Of a stretch of 64,000 nt of DNA, positions 32,400 to 44,879 are shown piece by piece; positions within the stretch are counted from its first letter, which is position 1, and each line of letters opens with the position of its first letter. The stretch lies in assembly GCA_022478985.1 (NCBI GenBank), contig JAKSZP010009192.1, positions 62,001 through 126,000 on the forward strand, written 5' to 3'. A program made the position numbers and the translations under genes. This stretch comes from Massospora cicadina (taxonomy: Eukaryota; Entomophthoromycota; Entomophthoromycetes; Entomophthorales; Entomophthoraceae). A model generated the notes under the pieces. That model had not been told where the DNA came from. It did no database searches and saw only the letters and a program-made list of their open reading frames with translations.

Positions 32400-33438
32400 A
32401 CTCGGTTTACCACTGTTTCTTGAGCAACATCAGCAATGGAGTATTCAGAGTTCACATTATGAATTACTCAGTATGTTCTGGATCAAAGAAAGTTAAGCTT
32501 GCTCTGCCAACCTAAAGTCAATGATGATAAAATAGGACTAGGTTGCTAACTGAAAAAGTTACTAAGGAGGGTTAACTGACAGAGAATTGTGATGTTCCTT
32601 TTCTGTGGGGTGGCAATTTCTGAGTGTCGAGGGCTTAAAGCCTGATAATTAATATGTCCAAGGCCCTCATGGTCAAATTGGAGCTTTAGGTAACAATTAA
32701 TAAAGTAGGAGCTGAACGCTACTTGGAAGCTTAAAGGTACAAACATATAGAGATATATAAGGGGACATCTTATCTTTTAATAGTAACTTATCTGTTAAGC
32801 GATTAAAGAGCTGTGTAAAGAGTGATTCAAGAGCATAGGGCTGCGGAAATCTTTCACAGGGTAGAGACAATCGTCCCATTAACGTTTTACACCATCCCAT
32901 TGGTTGAGGGATTATAGTGGGCAGTGAAACTTAGTATGTTCCTAAAAGCAAAGTAGTCCTTGACTACATGTAAGGTAAAGTTAGCTCATTGTCCAAAAGT
33001 GGAGTTTGTGGGCATCCATGATGGATGAAGTGGATTGGATAAGGAACAGGGCTGTGGCTTTCATGGTGGCAGCTAGAATGAAAATTGCTCTACCCATTTG
33101 GTCAAATGGTCTACAGCTAATGTGATATATGTGTTCCTATGTAAACCGATGGGCAAAGGATCCACCTCATCTATGTTAATGACATTAAATGGACTTGATG
33201 GATCCACAGCTAAATTTTTGGTATCAAGGTCCAGCCCAATTTTGGGAACAACAGTTAAAAAGGCAACTATAACTTCTGGATGGCCTTGACCATCTGATAC
33301 CATCAGCTTCACTTGTTTATCTTTTTGAATTCTTTTCTCTGTGCCTGTGCCCCAAAGTTGTGTGTACTTCAGGGATGACATCAGTTTGGGAAGAAGAGCG
33401 GATACAAGAAGCCTTTTCTTGTCTTTTTTATAAAGCAT
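32400..33438 (-). pseudogene. pol: Integrase of element J
   Basis: 33438-33073 is open for 121 codons and ends with the core start: SPFNVINIDEVDPLPIGLHR (first catalytic Asp) and TLAVDHLTKWVEQFSF. Further on (about 32930-32850) NPSTNGMV-stop-NVNGTIVSTL follows; the stop stands where the catalytic Glu should be. The second Asp region is not readable. C-terminal module mostly lost. Orientation and order fit J pol. Confidence 0.8.
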
Positions 33439-33699
33439 TTACCCTTTTATTTTGGTGTCCTGGGTCAGTTTCTGTAGTTCAGTTTATATTTCTTGAGTTT
33501 ATATATCTCACCATTCAGATTGACTGATTAGATTATATAGTTGATCTTCTTTGGGGTTAAGGTGGTGTTAAAATCTTGGACTATTGGCCTCAAATGTTAA
33601 GAACTGGCTTGATTTATTGTTCCCAGAAGTTAACTTCAAGGATCAGTATGTGCACAATTTTATTGCTTGATAGGTTTTTTTAATAATGGTAATAGTATG

Positions 33700-34880
33700 A
33701 CAACTATTATCAGTAGTGGAATAATGAAACCAGAGGTGGTCCAACGGTAAACTTGGATAAATTAGAAAAAAATGATTTGAAACTAAGAAACTTCTTCCCT
33801 ATTCCGGCTTAACTTAATCCACTCTCAGATTCAGAGATTCTTTCCCTAGTTTTCTTCATGCTGAGCCAGCGGAGATCTACGTCAAAGGTCCGTTTCTCTT
33901 CTAAGGATATCAAATCTTTACTCTTTATACACACAAAAGAGTCCACAATTATTGTATACTACAACAATTATTAACTGAAGATGAACAAAACTTGATATCA
34001 AATTAGATTTAATGTTTGATCTTTTTCTCTCTCTGCTTTTATAATTTACAATGACAGAATAGTCTGATGCAAGAGATAAAGAATTGCTGATACTAGACAA
34101 AGATTAGCCGCCAATCTTCTTTATAAATTATTTCCACCTCAATCAGGTACCTCTAACATCTCAGCGAATTCTTCCCCACTTCAAGGGACTAGAGACATAA
34201 GCCTATGTCTTTAATGGCTACCTGCCACACAAGGATCTCAGTTGACTCTATAATTACTTTCTTAAAACCCAGTTCAACCTAGTATGGGTGAAAAAAACTA
34301 AGATCTGATCACTTCTATTTTATCAAATATATATTTTTTATTAGTATAAAATAATGGGAATTTTTGGGGGGAATTTGGCGCCCAATTCCTTGGTTGGCGC
34401 CTTGGCCATGAAATGGCAGCCGTTGCTATTAATTCCTTATGACATCTCAACCGCAAATAATCTTCTTCATTGGGTTAGGGATTCCTCTGCCAGACATCTA
34501 GAGAGCTAAAAACAGAAAGAGCCAGAAAACGTGTCCCTAATGTTCCCGCTTAATCACTCAAACCAACCACATTTAGCTAATGATCTGCTTTGGTAATGGG
34601 ACTCTTTATCCATTATAGTAGGTCACAAACCAAATGATTGATTCACTAGTTTCAGGTGACATCACTCGCCTCACAACTGCTAAATTGAATTCCCAATCAG
34701 TCGGTGATGAAACCTGATTAATCCCAATTGTTACATCTGATAGTTAATTAGTGATCAACTATCAGATGCCCCAATTTTGTCAGCAACTCTTCCTGATGAG
34801 ATCTTAAGCATTCACATGAATCAATACCTGATGAAATCAAAACTGGCAAATTACACAAAAACATTGGACTTTATTAACCC
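33700..34880 (-). repeat. Repeat K, copy 1 (inside J)
   Basis: Homologous, in the opposite orientation, to 61435-62330. Shared features on the K strand are a purine run before TCTGATAGTTGAT, a block ATTGGGATTAATCAGG, ACGTTAGGGACACG/ACATTAGGGACACG, TTGGGCGCCAAATTCCC and a TAAAGAGTAA block. It has no ORF with known domains. Probably a long LTR or leader of yet another element. Confidence 0.6.
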
Positions 34881-36330
34881 AAATTGAGGTCAACTGATAT
34901 ACAATTCATTTTCTAGCGAGACTTATTCCCTCAGGCACCAGCAGATAAACTAGGAAACTGAAAACGAGGGCAAAAATCCTAACAGGTGGCCAGCACCGTC
35001 ATCCTATAAATATTTTCAGCATTATGATGGATTGCCCCTGCACATTGAACAATGATAGAATTGTATTTCTGTAGTCTTAATGCTCACCTAGCTAACTGGC
35101 TCTCTGGGCCCTTGATATTTTGCAACCATCAGAGTGAGGATGGTAAGTGATGAAGGTGAAATGGATGCCATGTAGGCAGATTCAGAAATGCTTGATTACA
35201 AATAAAGCAGCCAGGCACTCAAGTTTGCTAACATTATAGTCCATTAGCCTTTAGCAGGTTCTTAATAAAGTAAGCCAGTGGATGGTCATCTTTATCTTCA
35301 TAATGTTGATTAAGGTTAGTCCCAAATGCAATGTCACTAGCATCAGTGAATAGCAATAAAGGCCTGTCAAAATGCAGATGAACTAAAATGGGTTAGTACA
35401 AAGAGCAGTCCTCAGAGCGTTAAAAGCCTAATATTGTTCAGGCTCCCATTCAAATCGCACATTATTCTGTATAAGATAGACAAGGGGTTTGACTAAGTTG
35501 GCAAACTTAGATATAAGCTAAAAAACTAGCCCACTATGTCCAGGAACACTTAATGTCCCTGAGGCTCTGGGGGCGTGACATTTTCTTAATGGCAGTAAGT
35601 TAGTCTGGTATAGGATAAAACTCATGTTTTGAGATCTTGAGTCAAAGAAGTTCATTACAAGTTGAAAAGGTGCACTTCAAAGACTTGGGCTTTATGGAGT
35701 AATTTCTTTTATGATTAAAGAATTGCTAAAGATGTTTCATGTTTTCATTTAGGGTTCCTGAGAATAATAAATACTGTAAAGGTATACTTGGACACAGGAT
35801 ACCTTTAAATCTCCCAGGATTTTATCCATGGAGCGCTGAAAGGTTGTGAAAACATTGCAAAGGCCATGGGACATCCTGGTTAGCTCGAATAGCCCTTAAT
35901 TAGCTAAGAGCGCTCATCTGGATCAATCTTCATGTGCTAGTTCTACATGCAATTATTCTTTAGCAAGATTCATAGTGGAAAAAATTGTGACCCAGAGATC
36001 CAGTGGAGAGGGCCATTGATCTGAATAAAAGTTAACTGTTATTTATAGTAAGGAGTTAGTCCTCTAATAGTCCATCACTATGCAATGACTACCTTCCTTT
36101 TTCAAGATAGCAAGAGAGGGACGCCTAAAGGTTATGGGAAGGAACTAGTAACCCATATTCAAGTAGCTTTTTAAGATTAATAGCCATCTGCGCTTATTTG
36201 ACCTTACTGATTTGGTAGGGCCACGAAAAAATGGGTTGAGCGTCCTTAGTCTCAACTTAATGTAAAACGTTTATTTCTGATATCATAGGTGGAGGTTAAG
36301 AAGGGGTCAGAGTATTCTTCTAGTAATTTT
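34881..36330 (-). pseudogene. pol: RT and RNase H of element J
   Basis: Minus strand from about 36170: KKEGSHCIVMDY, STMNLAKE (decayed MDLxSGY), LTRMSHGLCNVFTTFQRSMD, then VQVYLYSI, where the catalytic YLDD has become YLYS. The thumb and RNase H follow (NVRFEWEPEQ, then fragments to about 35150). Many stops. The active-site change and frame breaks exclude function. Confidence 0.75.
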
Positions 36331-36779
36331 TCAACTTAATTTCGTTGCTCACTGGTGAGCTCTCGCCCAAAAGCGATAACAATTAGAGCCACTAATGGGG
36401 AGATTATAGCCCAAAGTCCCTTAGACTTCCAGGTTATGAACGTCAGAATTGGCCTTAAAGGATGTAGGCAAACATTAGCGTCTGTAGTATTATCACCCAA
36501 TGTCTTAGGTTTTTTAGTGAGAAGCCAGAATCGTCAATGTGGATCCAGAATACGCAGAATCTAAAATTCCTGGAAGGTCAGGATTGCCTTTTTAGATGGG
36601 GTATCCATGCCTTATGTTTCTAGTAAATGTCCTAAGGGAATATTGATATTTACCCTGGTATTAAGATGCCCTGGGACTTTGGTGGTATAGTAGTCTAAGC
36701 AAATAGATGGACAAGCCCTCTTGTTCATCTATTGCATGAGGAGGTATTCATAATCAAGAGCCCCTTTAGTGATATTTCA

Positions 36780-37316
36780 GTTTTTTCGATCTGATTTATG
36801 CTTTCCAAAAGGCAAGATTAGGAATTAAACACCATCTTACCGTCATGGGAGGTCTCAAAACCAAAAAGACCTCATGTCCTAGAAGTAATAATATTTCTTT
36901 ATCACAGTGCTCAATGGCGGGATAGCCACAGAGAAACTGGGTTCTGAGGAGTAGGTCGTAATCTGGGTTGTCTAATGCAACAGCTGAGGTATTCAACGAA
37001 AGCTTGTCAAAGCAAATGGGCAGTTAGGAATAGGCCAACGGACTGAGTGGATTGTGGTCCAGCTGTTCCAAATTCCAGGTAGTGAAGGAAGTCTGAGGCT
37101 ACTTTAAACATCAACTAGACTAGACAACTTGACATTCATGATTGAACCACTGGTGATAATGGCGTGGATGGGGATCTTATGAACTTGGAAAGTGACACTT
37201 ATGACTAAGATCCCAAACTGAGGGGGCAGAGTGAGAGACTTTGGAGATTCATTATAAGCAGAGTAAGCAGTATTGGGTTCTTTATTATCAATGGGTGCCC
37301 ATTTGTCTTCTTCCAT
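36780..37316 (-). pseudogene. pol: Aspartic protease of element J
   Basis: 37316-37104 reads PPQFGILVISVTFQVHKIPI, then HAIITSGSIMNVKLSSL: the retropepsin active-site segment with Thr in place of the catalytic Asp (about 37160-37152). 36996-36796 carries the C-terminal part (ALDNPDYDLLLRTQFLCGYP). Third protease in the window with an altered active-site Asp. Confidence 0.7.
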
Positions 37317-37399
37317 TGCAATAGCATCAGACTCATTAAAGGTCGCTAAACATTATTGAGGTAGTATAGGTGTTGTCATCATGAAATGCCTCATCCTTC

Positions 37400-39326
37400 A
37401 TGCTGACTGCGCTTTTCCCACCTCCTCAGCGATTCTCTATCAACAAGGTTTGATGCTCCATTGGAATAATTTTAAGTAGGTGCATTGAGGTTTGAGTTCT
37501 TTTGGTTCTTATCATGCACTTGAAGATTGTCAGGAGAGGCAGGCACAGAAAACTTGAGATTTAAGGCAGACGCAAGAATTTCATTAATGCTTTCCTAATT
37601 TACTGGATCAGGAAAGTTTTTCTTCTGATCCATCATGTGCAATTGGACCTCATAATAAAACTTCAACAGGGGATTACCGCAGTTATGGCGTCATCCAATG
37701 TGATATAGTTAGTGGCCACCAAGGGTTGTGCTTAAGCATAGAACTGGCTGATAAACTCCACTGGTCTTTATCCTTTGTTAAAACGAATGGTCATAGACAC
37801 CTGCTACTGTCTGAACAAATTATGGTTGCTTTCAAACTACCAGATTTGGGCCGTATGGACTTATTCCCAGGTGTGATATTCCTCTAAATGAGGAGTCAGG
37901 AAATTACGGGCTATGCTATCCAGGCAGCATTGGATGTGTTTTACCTTCTGACGGTCAGTGGCTTTTCCATTAAGCTCTTATAACCATACAGGAAGGAGCA
38001 ATACTAGAACTGTCTCATGATGAATTCTCCTTGGAGTAGGCTTAAAGTTATAAAAATAGAGGAGTAAAGAGTATTATTGGCATGAACCAGATCAGGCTCA
38101 AAAAACTCAGTTTAGAAAGTTATTAGAGGCCTGTTAGTACCATAATCTTAAACTTTATAAGTCCTCCTGAATCACATCCCAATTGCGTTTTAGAAAGGTG
38201 GCGAGGATTTGAGGTAAACTTGCTTCTTCAGAGTCTAGATTATAGTATGTTGGAGGGTCATCTGACCTTCAAAGTTTCTCAAGCATGTCTTAAGATTTTG
38301 AAAGGTTTGTTTGAGTTGGGTAATGTGGCTTTTCGCGAGCTTGCAGATGTACTGAAATTCTCCATCTCATCTGACAAGGGTAAACCAATAATCTGGAATA
38401 TAGAGGGCTTCTGTCTACATGAATATTGGATCCTTGAGCTAAATTTCTCTTTTGATCCCATAAAAAAGTGAGCGCCATTAGGAAGTCTTGTTTTCAAGAG
38501 TCATTTGGATCACCAAGAGTAGGTAACAAAGAAAATGAAGGTCCTTAGGTCCGCGGGGACCTCTGCGCCCTTCTGGACCTTTAGCCATCCAGTCCTTTTG
38601 TTCCCTAGGCGCCTAGGACCTTCAGTCCCAGAGGCACTATTTTGGGATGCTAACTTCTGGTAACGCTGCTGGAATGTCCAAATAAGGTACTCAATTTTAT
38701 TAAGGTGTTGGCTCAAGATCATTATAAGAAGTTGTACATTGTGACAAAGTTGGCCTCAAGGTCACCCAAAATTTTCACTTTCTAGCATAACAAGTTAAAT
38801 ATGGACCTCTTTTATCAGCTGACGACTATCTATAGTGGCTTTCCATTTGTTGTGAATGAACGAGAAAGCATTATAGAAATTGATTAATATTTTTGTTTAG
38901 GGTTTTGAGTAAGATCTAGTTGCTGATCTACTTAATGTTGATATAAAACAAATATTTGCAATATGTAGTGTATATTTAGACGTACAAAGCTTTGTAGATA
39001 GTTTAGTACCCAAAGCCAATTCTCCCAAGGGTAATAGAGTCAATTATATAATTCTGGCATCATATTGGCACAAAACAGCTTGAGAATGACTAGAGCGGCT
39101 TTAATGGAGTAGATGCCGTTCATTAATTGTTAAACAATATCATTGATGTTTTATATTAGAGTTTAAACTGAATGATATCAATGAAAAGTAAGGTTAATCG
39201 GAATGTGGCCTAAAACTCTAGGCTCTCAGGATGTAGAGTGATTACTTTGAAATGAGAGGTGTTAATTTATTGAGATACAATTCTCACTGATTTTGTTTTA
39301 TATTCTTGATTATTATTATTCTCCAT
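37400..39326 (-). pseudogene. gag: Gag of element J with collagen-like segment
   Basis: A start at 39326 (MENNNNQEYKTKSVRIVSQ) is followed by heavily decayed N-terminal sequence. A helical part (QHLNKIEYLIWTFQQRYQKL, about 38705-38650) leads into Gly-X-Y triplets (38629-38544). A second helical part and the Gag core follow: FESNHNLFRQ and, about 37790-37690, RPVEFISQFYA, AQPLVATNYITLDDAITAV. This core matches element A (AQTLVACGQYKLDDAI), so both Gags share the layout helix, collagen-like, helix, core. Confidence 0.7.
38544..38629 (-). other. Collagen-like Gly-X-Y region in element J Gag
   Basis: The minus strand reads GTE GPR, then after one shift GA* GTK GLD G, then after a second shift K GPE GRR GPR GPK. 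That is about ten Gly-led triplets across 86 bases with two single-base shifts and one TAG that is a C-to-T change from CAG. Local GC is higher than around it. It occupies the same place in Gag as the run in element A. Confidence 0.7.
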
Positions 39327-39407
39327 TTTTTGTTTAAAGATGTTTTGACTGAACAACTCAAAAACCTCTTTATTTGAGTACCCATTATGTCATCTTAACA
39401 TTTCTCT

Positions 39408-39862
39408 TGGTGTAGCCAAGGTATGAAATGGGTCTCAAAGATGTAAATATTTTGGAGAGGTAAATGAAGATGAAAAGATGGGGTGAACAACCAACTTTAT
39501 TGAGCTAAAGGATTAATTTTTATTGAGTGAGTGGGACATGATGCCAAGAGGACCTCCTTGGCACCATCCAATCAGGATCTTTTACATTCTTCTAGATCAA
39601 CTGCCTAGTTTACGCTTTCATTTTTATTGGTTGATGTCATCCTTATGACCACATTGTTGGGGCCGCACATTTTAAGATTTGAAAATAGAGGGGCTTATCC
39701 AGAAGGCATCTCCATTGATTTATGCACGCATGATGCTTCCTTACCAAATTTCCCATTGGTGCCTTTAGAGATAGATTTGATCATAAGGGCTTAAGTGTTG
39801 ACTTATTGGGACTCAAATTGGGAGTAGGGATCTTGACTCAATTTATTATTGTAATTTTTACA
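39408..39862 (-). repeat. 5' LTR of element J
   Basis: Minus strand TGTAAAAATTACAATAA to about TACACCA. Aligned with 31882-32340 over its length. The expected PBS motif was not found next to it (sequence after the LTR is AT-rich). Confidence 0.7.
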
Positions 39863-41642
39863 CAGATGTATGAGTATTACTTGTCCTTAAATACTTCTTA
39901 GAGTTCTCATAAATATGCAAGATATCTTTGGAACATCCTTTTGGGATATTCTTCACTTCAGCAGTATCATCTTGCCATTCCTTTTTTTGTAATCCAATCA
40001 GGATATATAAGAGGTTGCTCTCATGTGCTTGGGGGTTAAGAATCGTATGATTGAGAAAGGCTGTCAGCGGTAAAATGCTTTCTGCCTGCGTTTTAATGTC
40101 TCAAAATTATACCCTTATATCTGTGCTGACCATTGTGCAAGGCGTCCATTTGGATCCTTCATGTTGTGCAGCCAGCAAATTGATACATGATCTGTCACAT
40201 TCTTGTGGTCTACTCCATATAATTAGGGTCAGAAAGCTTACTGCTCTTATGACAGCCAGGAACTCATTTTCCATCACAGTTTAGTTCTTTTCAGTTCTTT
40301 CAAAGCTCTTGGAGTAATTAGTAAGGTATTCTATCTCTTCTTTAATCAATTGGATGTTTATTTCTCTAAGTTTATTATCACTAGCATCAATATTCAGGTA
40401 AAACCTCGTGAAATCTGCATAACTTAGATTGTTCATCTACCAATCTTTTTTAATTATTTAAAGGCCTGCTCTTGTTCAAGTCCCATTCTAACTTGATCTC
40501 TTTGGTTAACAATTAGGTTAGTAGTCCAGTTAAGTCCATAAATAAGAATAAATTGTTAATAGTATCCCACAATCCTGAGGAATACTTGGATGTTTTGAAT
40601 GCTTTAATGATTTTCTATGGCTACTCTGGCTTAGATCTTCTCTTAATGAAGCTTGACCCTTTGGGGCTGATCTCATGCCTTAGGAACTCCAGATGCCTCT
40701 TTAGGAAGGTAAAATTTCTTCACTCAACTTCAAGGTTGAAACTCATGGCCAGGTAAACACTTCTCATGGTGTTAATGATGCTTTGTTAAGTGCAACTAAA
40801 CACTGTTATATCGTTCAGATAGATTATCACAATTGATAACTTATGATCCCTATGACGTATCCTTTTTTTAAGCTTGGCAGGGGTGGTGCACAACCCCTGT
40901 GACATTTTTGTATGTTCAAACAATCTCTAAATGTTGATAAGGGAGCACTTCTCTTACATTTAGGCGAGAGCTCCATATGCCAGTAGCCGCAGACCCAATC
41001 CATCTCCATGAAGTACTTTAAACTCCAAAGCGCTTTAAGGCATCATCTATTTTAGGAAGCATGTACAAATTTTTTTTTCAGAATCATTTAACCAGCTGTA
41101 GCTATTATTAATTACAAAGCGCGCTCCATCTTTCTTGTATACCAGCATTAGTAAGCCCTTAGGCTCTTTAAAGGTCTGGTTAAGCCAGCTTAGGATAGTT
41201 GATTTAACTCTTTGGTTATGACTTCATCTTTGGCTTTCATACAGCAATATATGGTTTATTTTATAGAGGGATTGAAGTTCCAGTTTTCATCCTAGGAACC
41301 TCTCCTTTGCAGATTACATAATATTTTGTTATAGTGCTAAAGATGTCTTTATACTCATCCAGGAGTTTGTCTGTTATTTTCTGCCCTTGTTGATCACAAC
41401 CCCAAATTCTAGCTTATTAAAATCTCTGAAAGACTGATTTAATGGTGTCGCAGCCTACCAATCTGGCTTAGATGATTTACACATTCTCTCTATGGATAAT
41501 TTGTGTAGTGTTTTTTCTCATTATTACATTAGTTCTCTGGTGTATTTGGTGTCAAAGAACCTAGGAAGTACACTTAGATACTAACTTCTTATTTCATTGT
41601 AGCTTTAAACTTTGAGTATCTAGTATGGAGGTATTATCACAT
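39863..41642 (-). pseudogene. pol: RT and RNase H of element P (upstream part)
   Basis: Minus strand: pre-RT (about 41390-41290, GEVPRMKTGTSIPL), VYKKDGARFVINNSYSWLN (about 41130), EMDWVCGYWHMELSPKC (about 41005), MSQGLCTTPAK, then the thumb FTFLKRHLEFLRHEISPKG (about 40710-40660). RNase H follows: IKLEWDLNKSR, then TVMENEFLAVIRAV (about 40280-40240). The catalytic YLDD is not visible. It starts at the F LTR and stops at the J LTR. Integrase of similar type resumes at 31881. Confidence 0.75.
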
Positions 41643-42142
41643 TGATCGTTGGGCTACCATTAGTGAGATTTAAGGTGCTACGCCCAAAAGCATATAAGTC
41701 AAACTTAAAGCCGTCTAAGACGCATGACAAGTATATGTTTTTAATGGGTGCCAAGTCACCGCTTATGCCCCATCATCTAGAAAATCTTTCCTATAGTAAG
41801 TAGTCAAAATGGTCTTATTGAAGTCAAGTACCAAAACGAGATAAATACCATTATGACATTAATTTATTGTAGTATAGATTAGGGAGTTTTATATGTCACA
41901 AATAACAATATAAACCCCAAAAGAAAAAGGATTAATAACTTGATAGAGGTAAAACCATATAGGAGGTTCTTGATCAGGCAATGCATTCTGGATGATGTAA
42001 TTCTTTGTAGCATATTTTTGATAGGAAAATATGTATGTTTAATAAACCAAGTCAGATGAGACTTGGTATCACTTAGGTCTATCAGTGGAAAGACTCTTGA
42101 TGCTTACACTTTTGTATATTTGTCTTAATTTAATGCTTCATA
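41643..42142 (-). repeat. 3' LTR of element F
   Basis: Homologous to 56485-56984 (shared plus-strand blocks GGGTGCCAAGTCA, GCATTCTG and AAGTCAGATGAG). On the element strand it begins around TGAAGCATTAAATTAAG. Confidence 0.75.
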
Positions 42143-43596
42143 TTACACCTTAAGAAATAGTTACCTGAAGATCTGATGATCCGTCATTTTGATTAGGAAG
42201 GATTTCATCTTAGGGTATCATAGGCTCAAATTGATCTAACAGAATTTCCCTAATATTGGCATGAGCAATACCAACTATCAATTTCCATGTGATTAAATAA
42301 TGTGACTTCTTTAACCCCCTTCTTGGGTTTAGCATCAATTCTGTTGTGAGAATCAAGTGGTCAATATTCTTCTGAACATGTCCAAAATCCTCATATCTGA
42401 CATCACCACTTTCAAGAATACCAGCAGGGGATTACAGATGCAAGAATTAACCATGTATACAGTTGATAGCTAATCTGGTATTTAAAGAATTGATTAAGTA
42501 TTTATCTCCAAGTGTCTAATTAATAGCATATGCCCATTCCAAATGTTATTTAATTTGCCTATTCAGAGTGATATGCAATTGTGGTATTAAAGTACTAGGT
42601 CTGAAATCTCAAAGGGCAATAAATGTTGGCGGAGCATTTGCTGCTTGCTCTCTCATAACATTCTTGGCTCTATCTGTTATCGCCTCTGATTGTAGTTATA
42701 AGATTTTCTAAATGCTAATCTTAGCAGTTTTCGCAGGCTCTTTGGTATTTTGACTAGTAACTTCTATAACTAATAATGGTGGGTTCCAGATCCTCTTCAA
42801 TTAGGGTTTTAAATGGTGACATCTTAATGATTTGATGGAAGCTTATCATATAAGCCATCAACGCACTTGGGAGATAATGTTCCCAGTGTAAAGGATCAGT
42901 AGTTGCCATCATGTATAATAATGATACATTGTTCTATTCGCTTTTTTCAACATTCTCATTAGTTGATTAGTTATAGGGCACTGAAAAATAATGATTTCCC
43001 AAGTGCGTACCTAAGATGCTCATAACTCTTGAAGTAAACTCTTTTACATTTTTGCATATTAGTGATTAAGGGCATCCATGCCTAAAAAATGTTTGCTTTA
43101 AAAAGTTAGCTGTAGCCTTTGCGGCCTGCTTAAGTATGGCAAATGCTTTTACCCACTTTGTGAAGTGATCTATCCCTATAAGAACTATTGAACTACTATA
43201 GTGGATTCAGGTAGTGAACTGTGACGTCTAAAAAGATGGCATGAAAAGGCTTATGAGGGGTCATGGGCTATTACTTGTACTTGGCCTTATGCAATTTCTG
43301 TTATTACAAATAAAAACAAGAATCTAAGACTTCCACTACAGAGTCCAGTATTCCTTCCCAATAGTAGCGATCCTTGATTAATTTGTAAGTTTTCCTTGAT
43401 CCTCCATGGCCTAAAGTAATGTGGGATTCCATTATAACTGGTTTAAACCTAAGATTGAATGTGAGGTAACCAGTCAATTCTGACTTTCTTTTAAAGTAAT
43501 CTTTTAAGAAATCTGGTATTTCTAGGTGTCATTTTAGCATCTTTTACCTGGCTCATCTTTGTCCTCTTAAGGGTCTAGCTTCATTAGTAAATCATG
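42143..43596 (-). pseudogene. pol: Integrase of element F
   Basis: After a decayed zinc region (43560-43300), the core reads VLIGIDHFTKWVKAFAILKQ (about 43190) and FFRHGCP, with LICKNVKEFTSRVMSIL (the second Asp replaced) and VPYNQ (about 43000). The segment after Glu reads ISQVR and SPFKTLI-like. The C-terminal tail at 42400-42300 (EDFGHVQKNIDHLILTTE) is homologous to element G 57240-57180 (HDKNNIDYLAPTTKS). The first catalytic Asp segment is not seen. Confidence 0.75.
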
Positions 43597-44366
43597 TCTA
43601 CACTTTTTGGTTAGTTTACTACACAGCTTGGTTTTTAACTTAATAAAATTTCTAGAAGTATGGTGATAACTAGGGAGTTGAGTATTAACAATAGGTGGTA
43701 ACGATAAAATCTGGTAACTTTAACCTGAGAAAAAGTTTAGGGACTTTTATTCCATTCAATAATCATTTTAGAAGAACATATATAAATAATAGATTTGTTG
43801 AATTCTGTTTTTTATTAGAGAATGTTAGGGGCTTTTAGGCAAAAGCGGACAACGTTCTTCAGATAATTCTCTGAAAATCAACTGATTGGTCTACTAAAAC
43901 TTTTAACCTTTAAAATTAATTTCCAATGGTAAATAATTTCTTCTTAATTAATCATTAGCAGTGTAACCTTTCATAGATTGGCAATAATCCCCTTATGTTA
44001 GGAACTGTACACATATGGGCTGGGTGCCATGTTACTTGATTATGTCTACTGGCTACCGCTGAAACATGAGTCAAAATGCATAAGTAACTTTGTAAAAATG
44101 ACCCTATTACTTAGTGACACTGTTTAACTATCCATTATGGAAAAATGTTTATTAGATATCAAGCCCTCATCAAATTGAAAATTAACATTTCTGGGATGAT
44201 CCCAATTAAAACACAAATCAAAACCAATTGTTCGATTATTTTTTGTTTAGATAATTTTTATTAACAATTTAGATGACAACCGTTGCCAAATAATAGTTTT
44301 CTTTTTAAGTTTCAAAGTACTAATCAGCAAGCAAGATGGATAATGTGGTCAACCAAATTTCCAACA
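43597..44366 (-). repeat. 3' LTR of element E
   Basis: Minus strand begins TGTTGGAAATTTGG, preceded by the purine run AAAGTGGGGGGATA (44367-44380). Collinear with 50863-51714 throughout, with an AT shift and deletions. Confidence 0.85.
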
Positions 44367-44380
44367 TATCCCCCCACTTT
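44367..44380 (-). other. Polypurine tract of element E
   Basis: AAAGTGGGGGGATA on the minus strand, directly before the LTR start. Confidence 0.75.
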
Positions 44381-44879
44381 ACCAAATTACCTAATAATAT
44401 AGTTTTTCAGAATCAATTTCTTCTTCTCAAGATTTAACTAACAAGCCTAGTTCAGAGGTCATCTTCCAGACTCAATTAACTCATTAGTTCATCAACCTTC
44501 TTCTCGCTGACGCCTCTGTTGAGTGCAGTCCTACTGCCTCATGTCATACCAGGGCTACTTGGTCATCACCTCCAGGTATAGCCTGGAAACCTAGACTTTC
44601 CCAGGGTAGGCTCTTTTTTGATCAGAGAATATCTTCTTCATCCCTAGGGATTTAGCGCCTCAGGACTAATTCCAGTGGACCCAGTTGCATCCAAAGCTGG
44701 TCCTGCTTATAATAAAAGGGACTATGGCTAAAGATTTTAAGTGTGACAAATTAAAATTTATTTTTCAATAGTTTCTCATTATTATAGCTAATATTTTCTT
44801 TTTTATATTTTTTCTGGTGTTTTTATATGTTGTTTTTTGTCTATTTTCTCATTAGTGCAAATTTCTGAATACTTGTAAT

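Larger units (their letters stand above)
31882..39862 (-). mobile_element. Element J: Ty3/gypsy element with collagen-like Gag, inactive
   Basis: Two similar LTRs of about 455 bp (31882-32340 and 39408-39862) bound gag, protease, RT, RNase H and integrase on the minus strand. Another repeat (K1) lies between RNase H and integrase. The flanks CAGTT (31876-31880) and CAGAT (39863-39867) are a possible target duplication with one mismatch, if the LTR end is one base further out. It separates two parts of element P. Confidence 0.75.
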
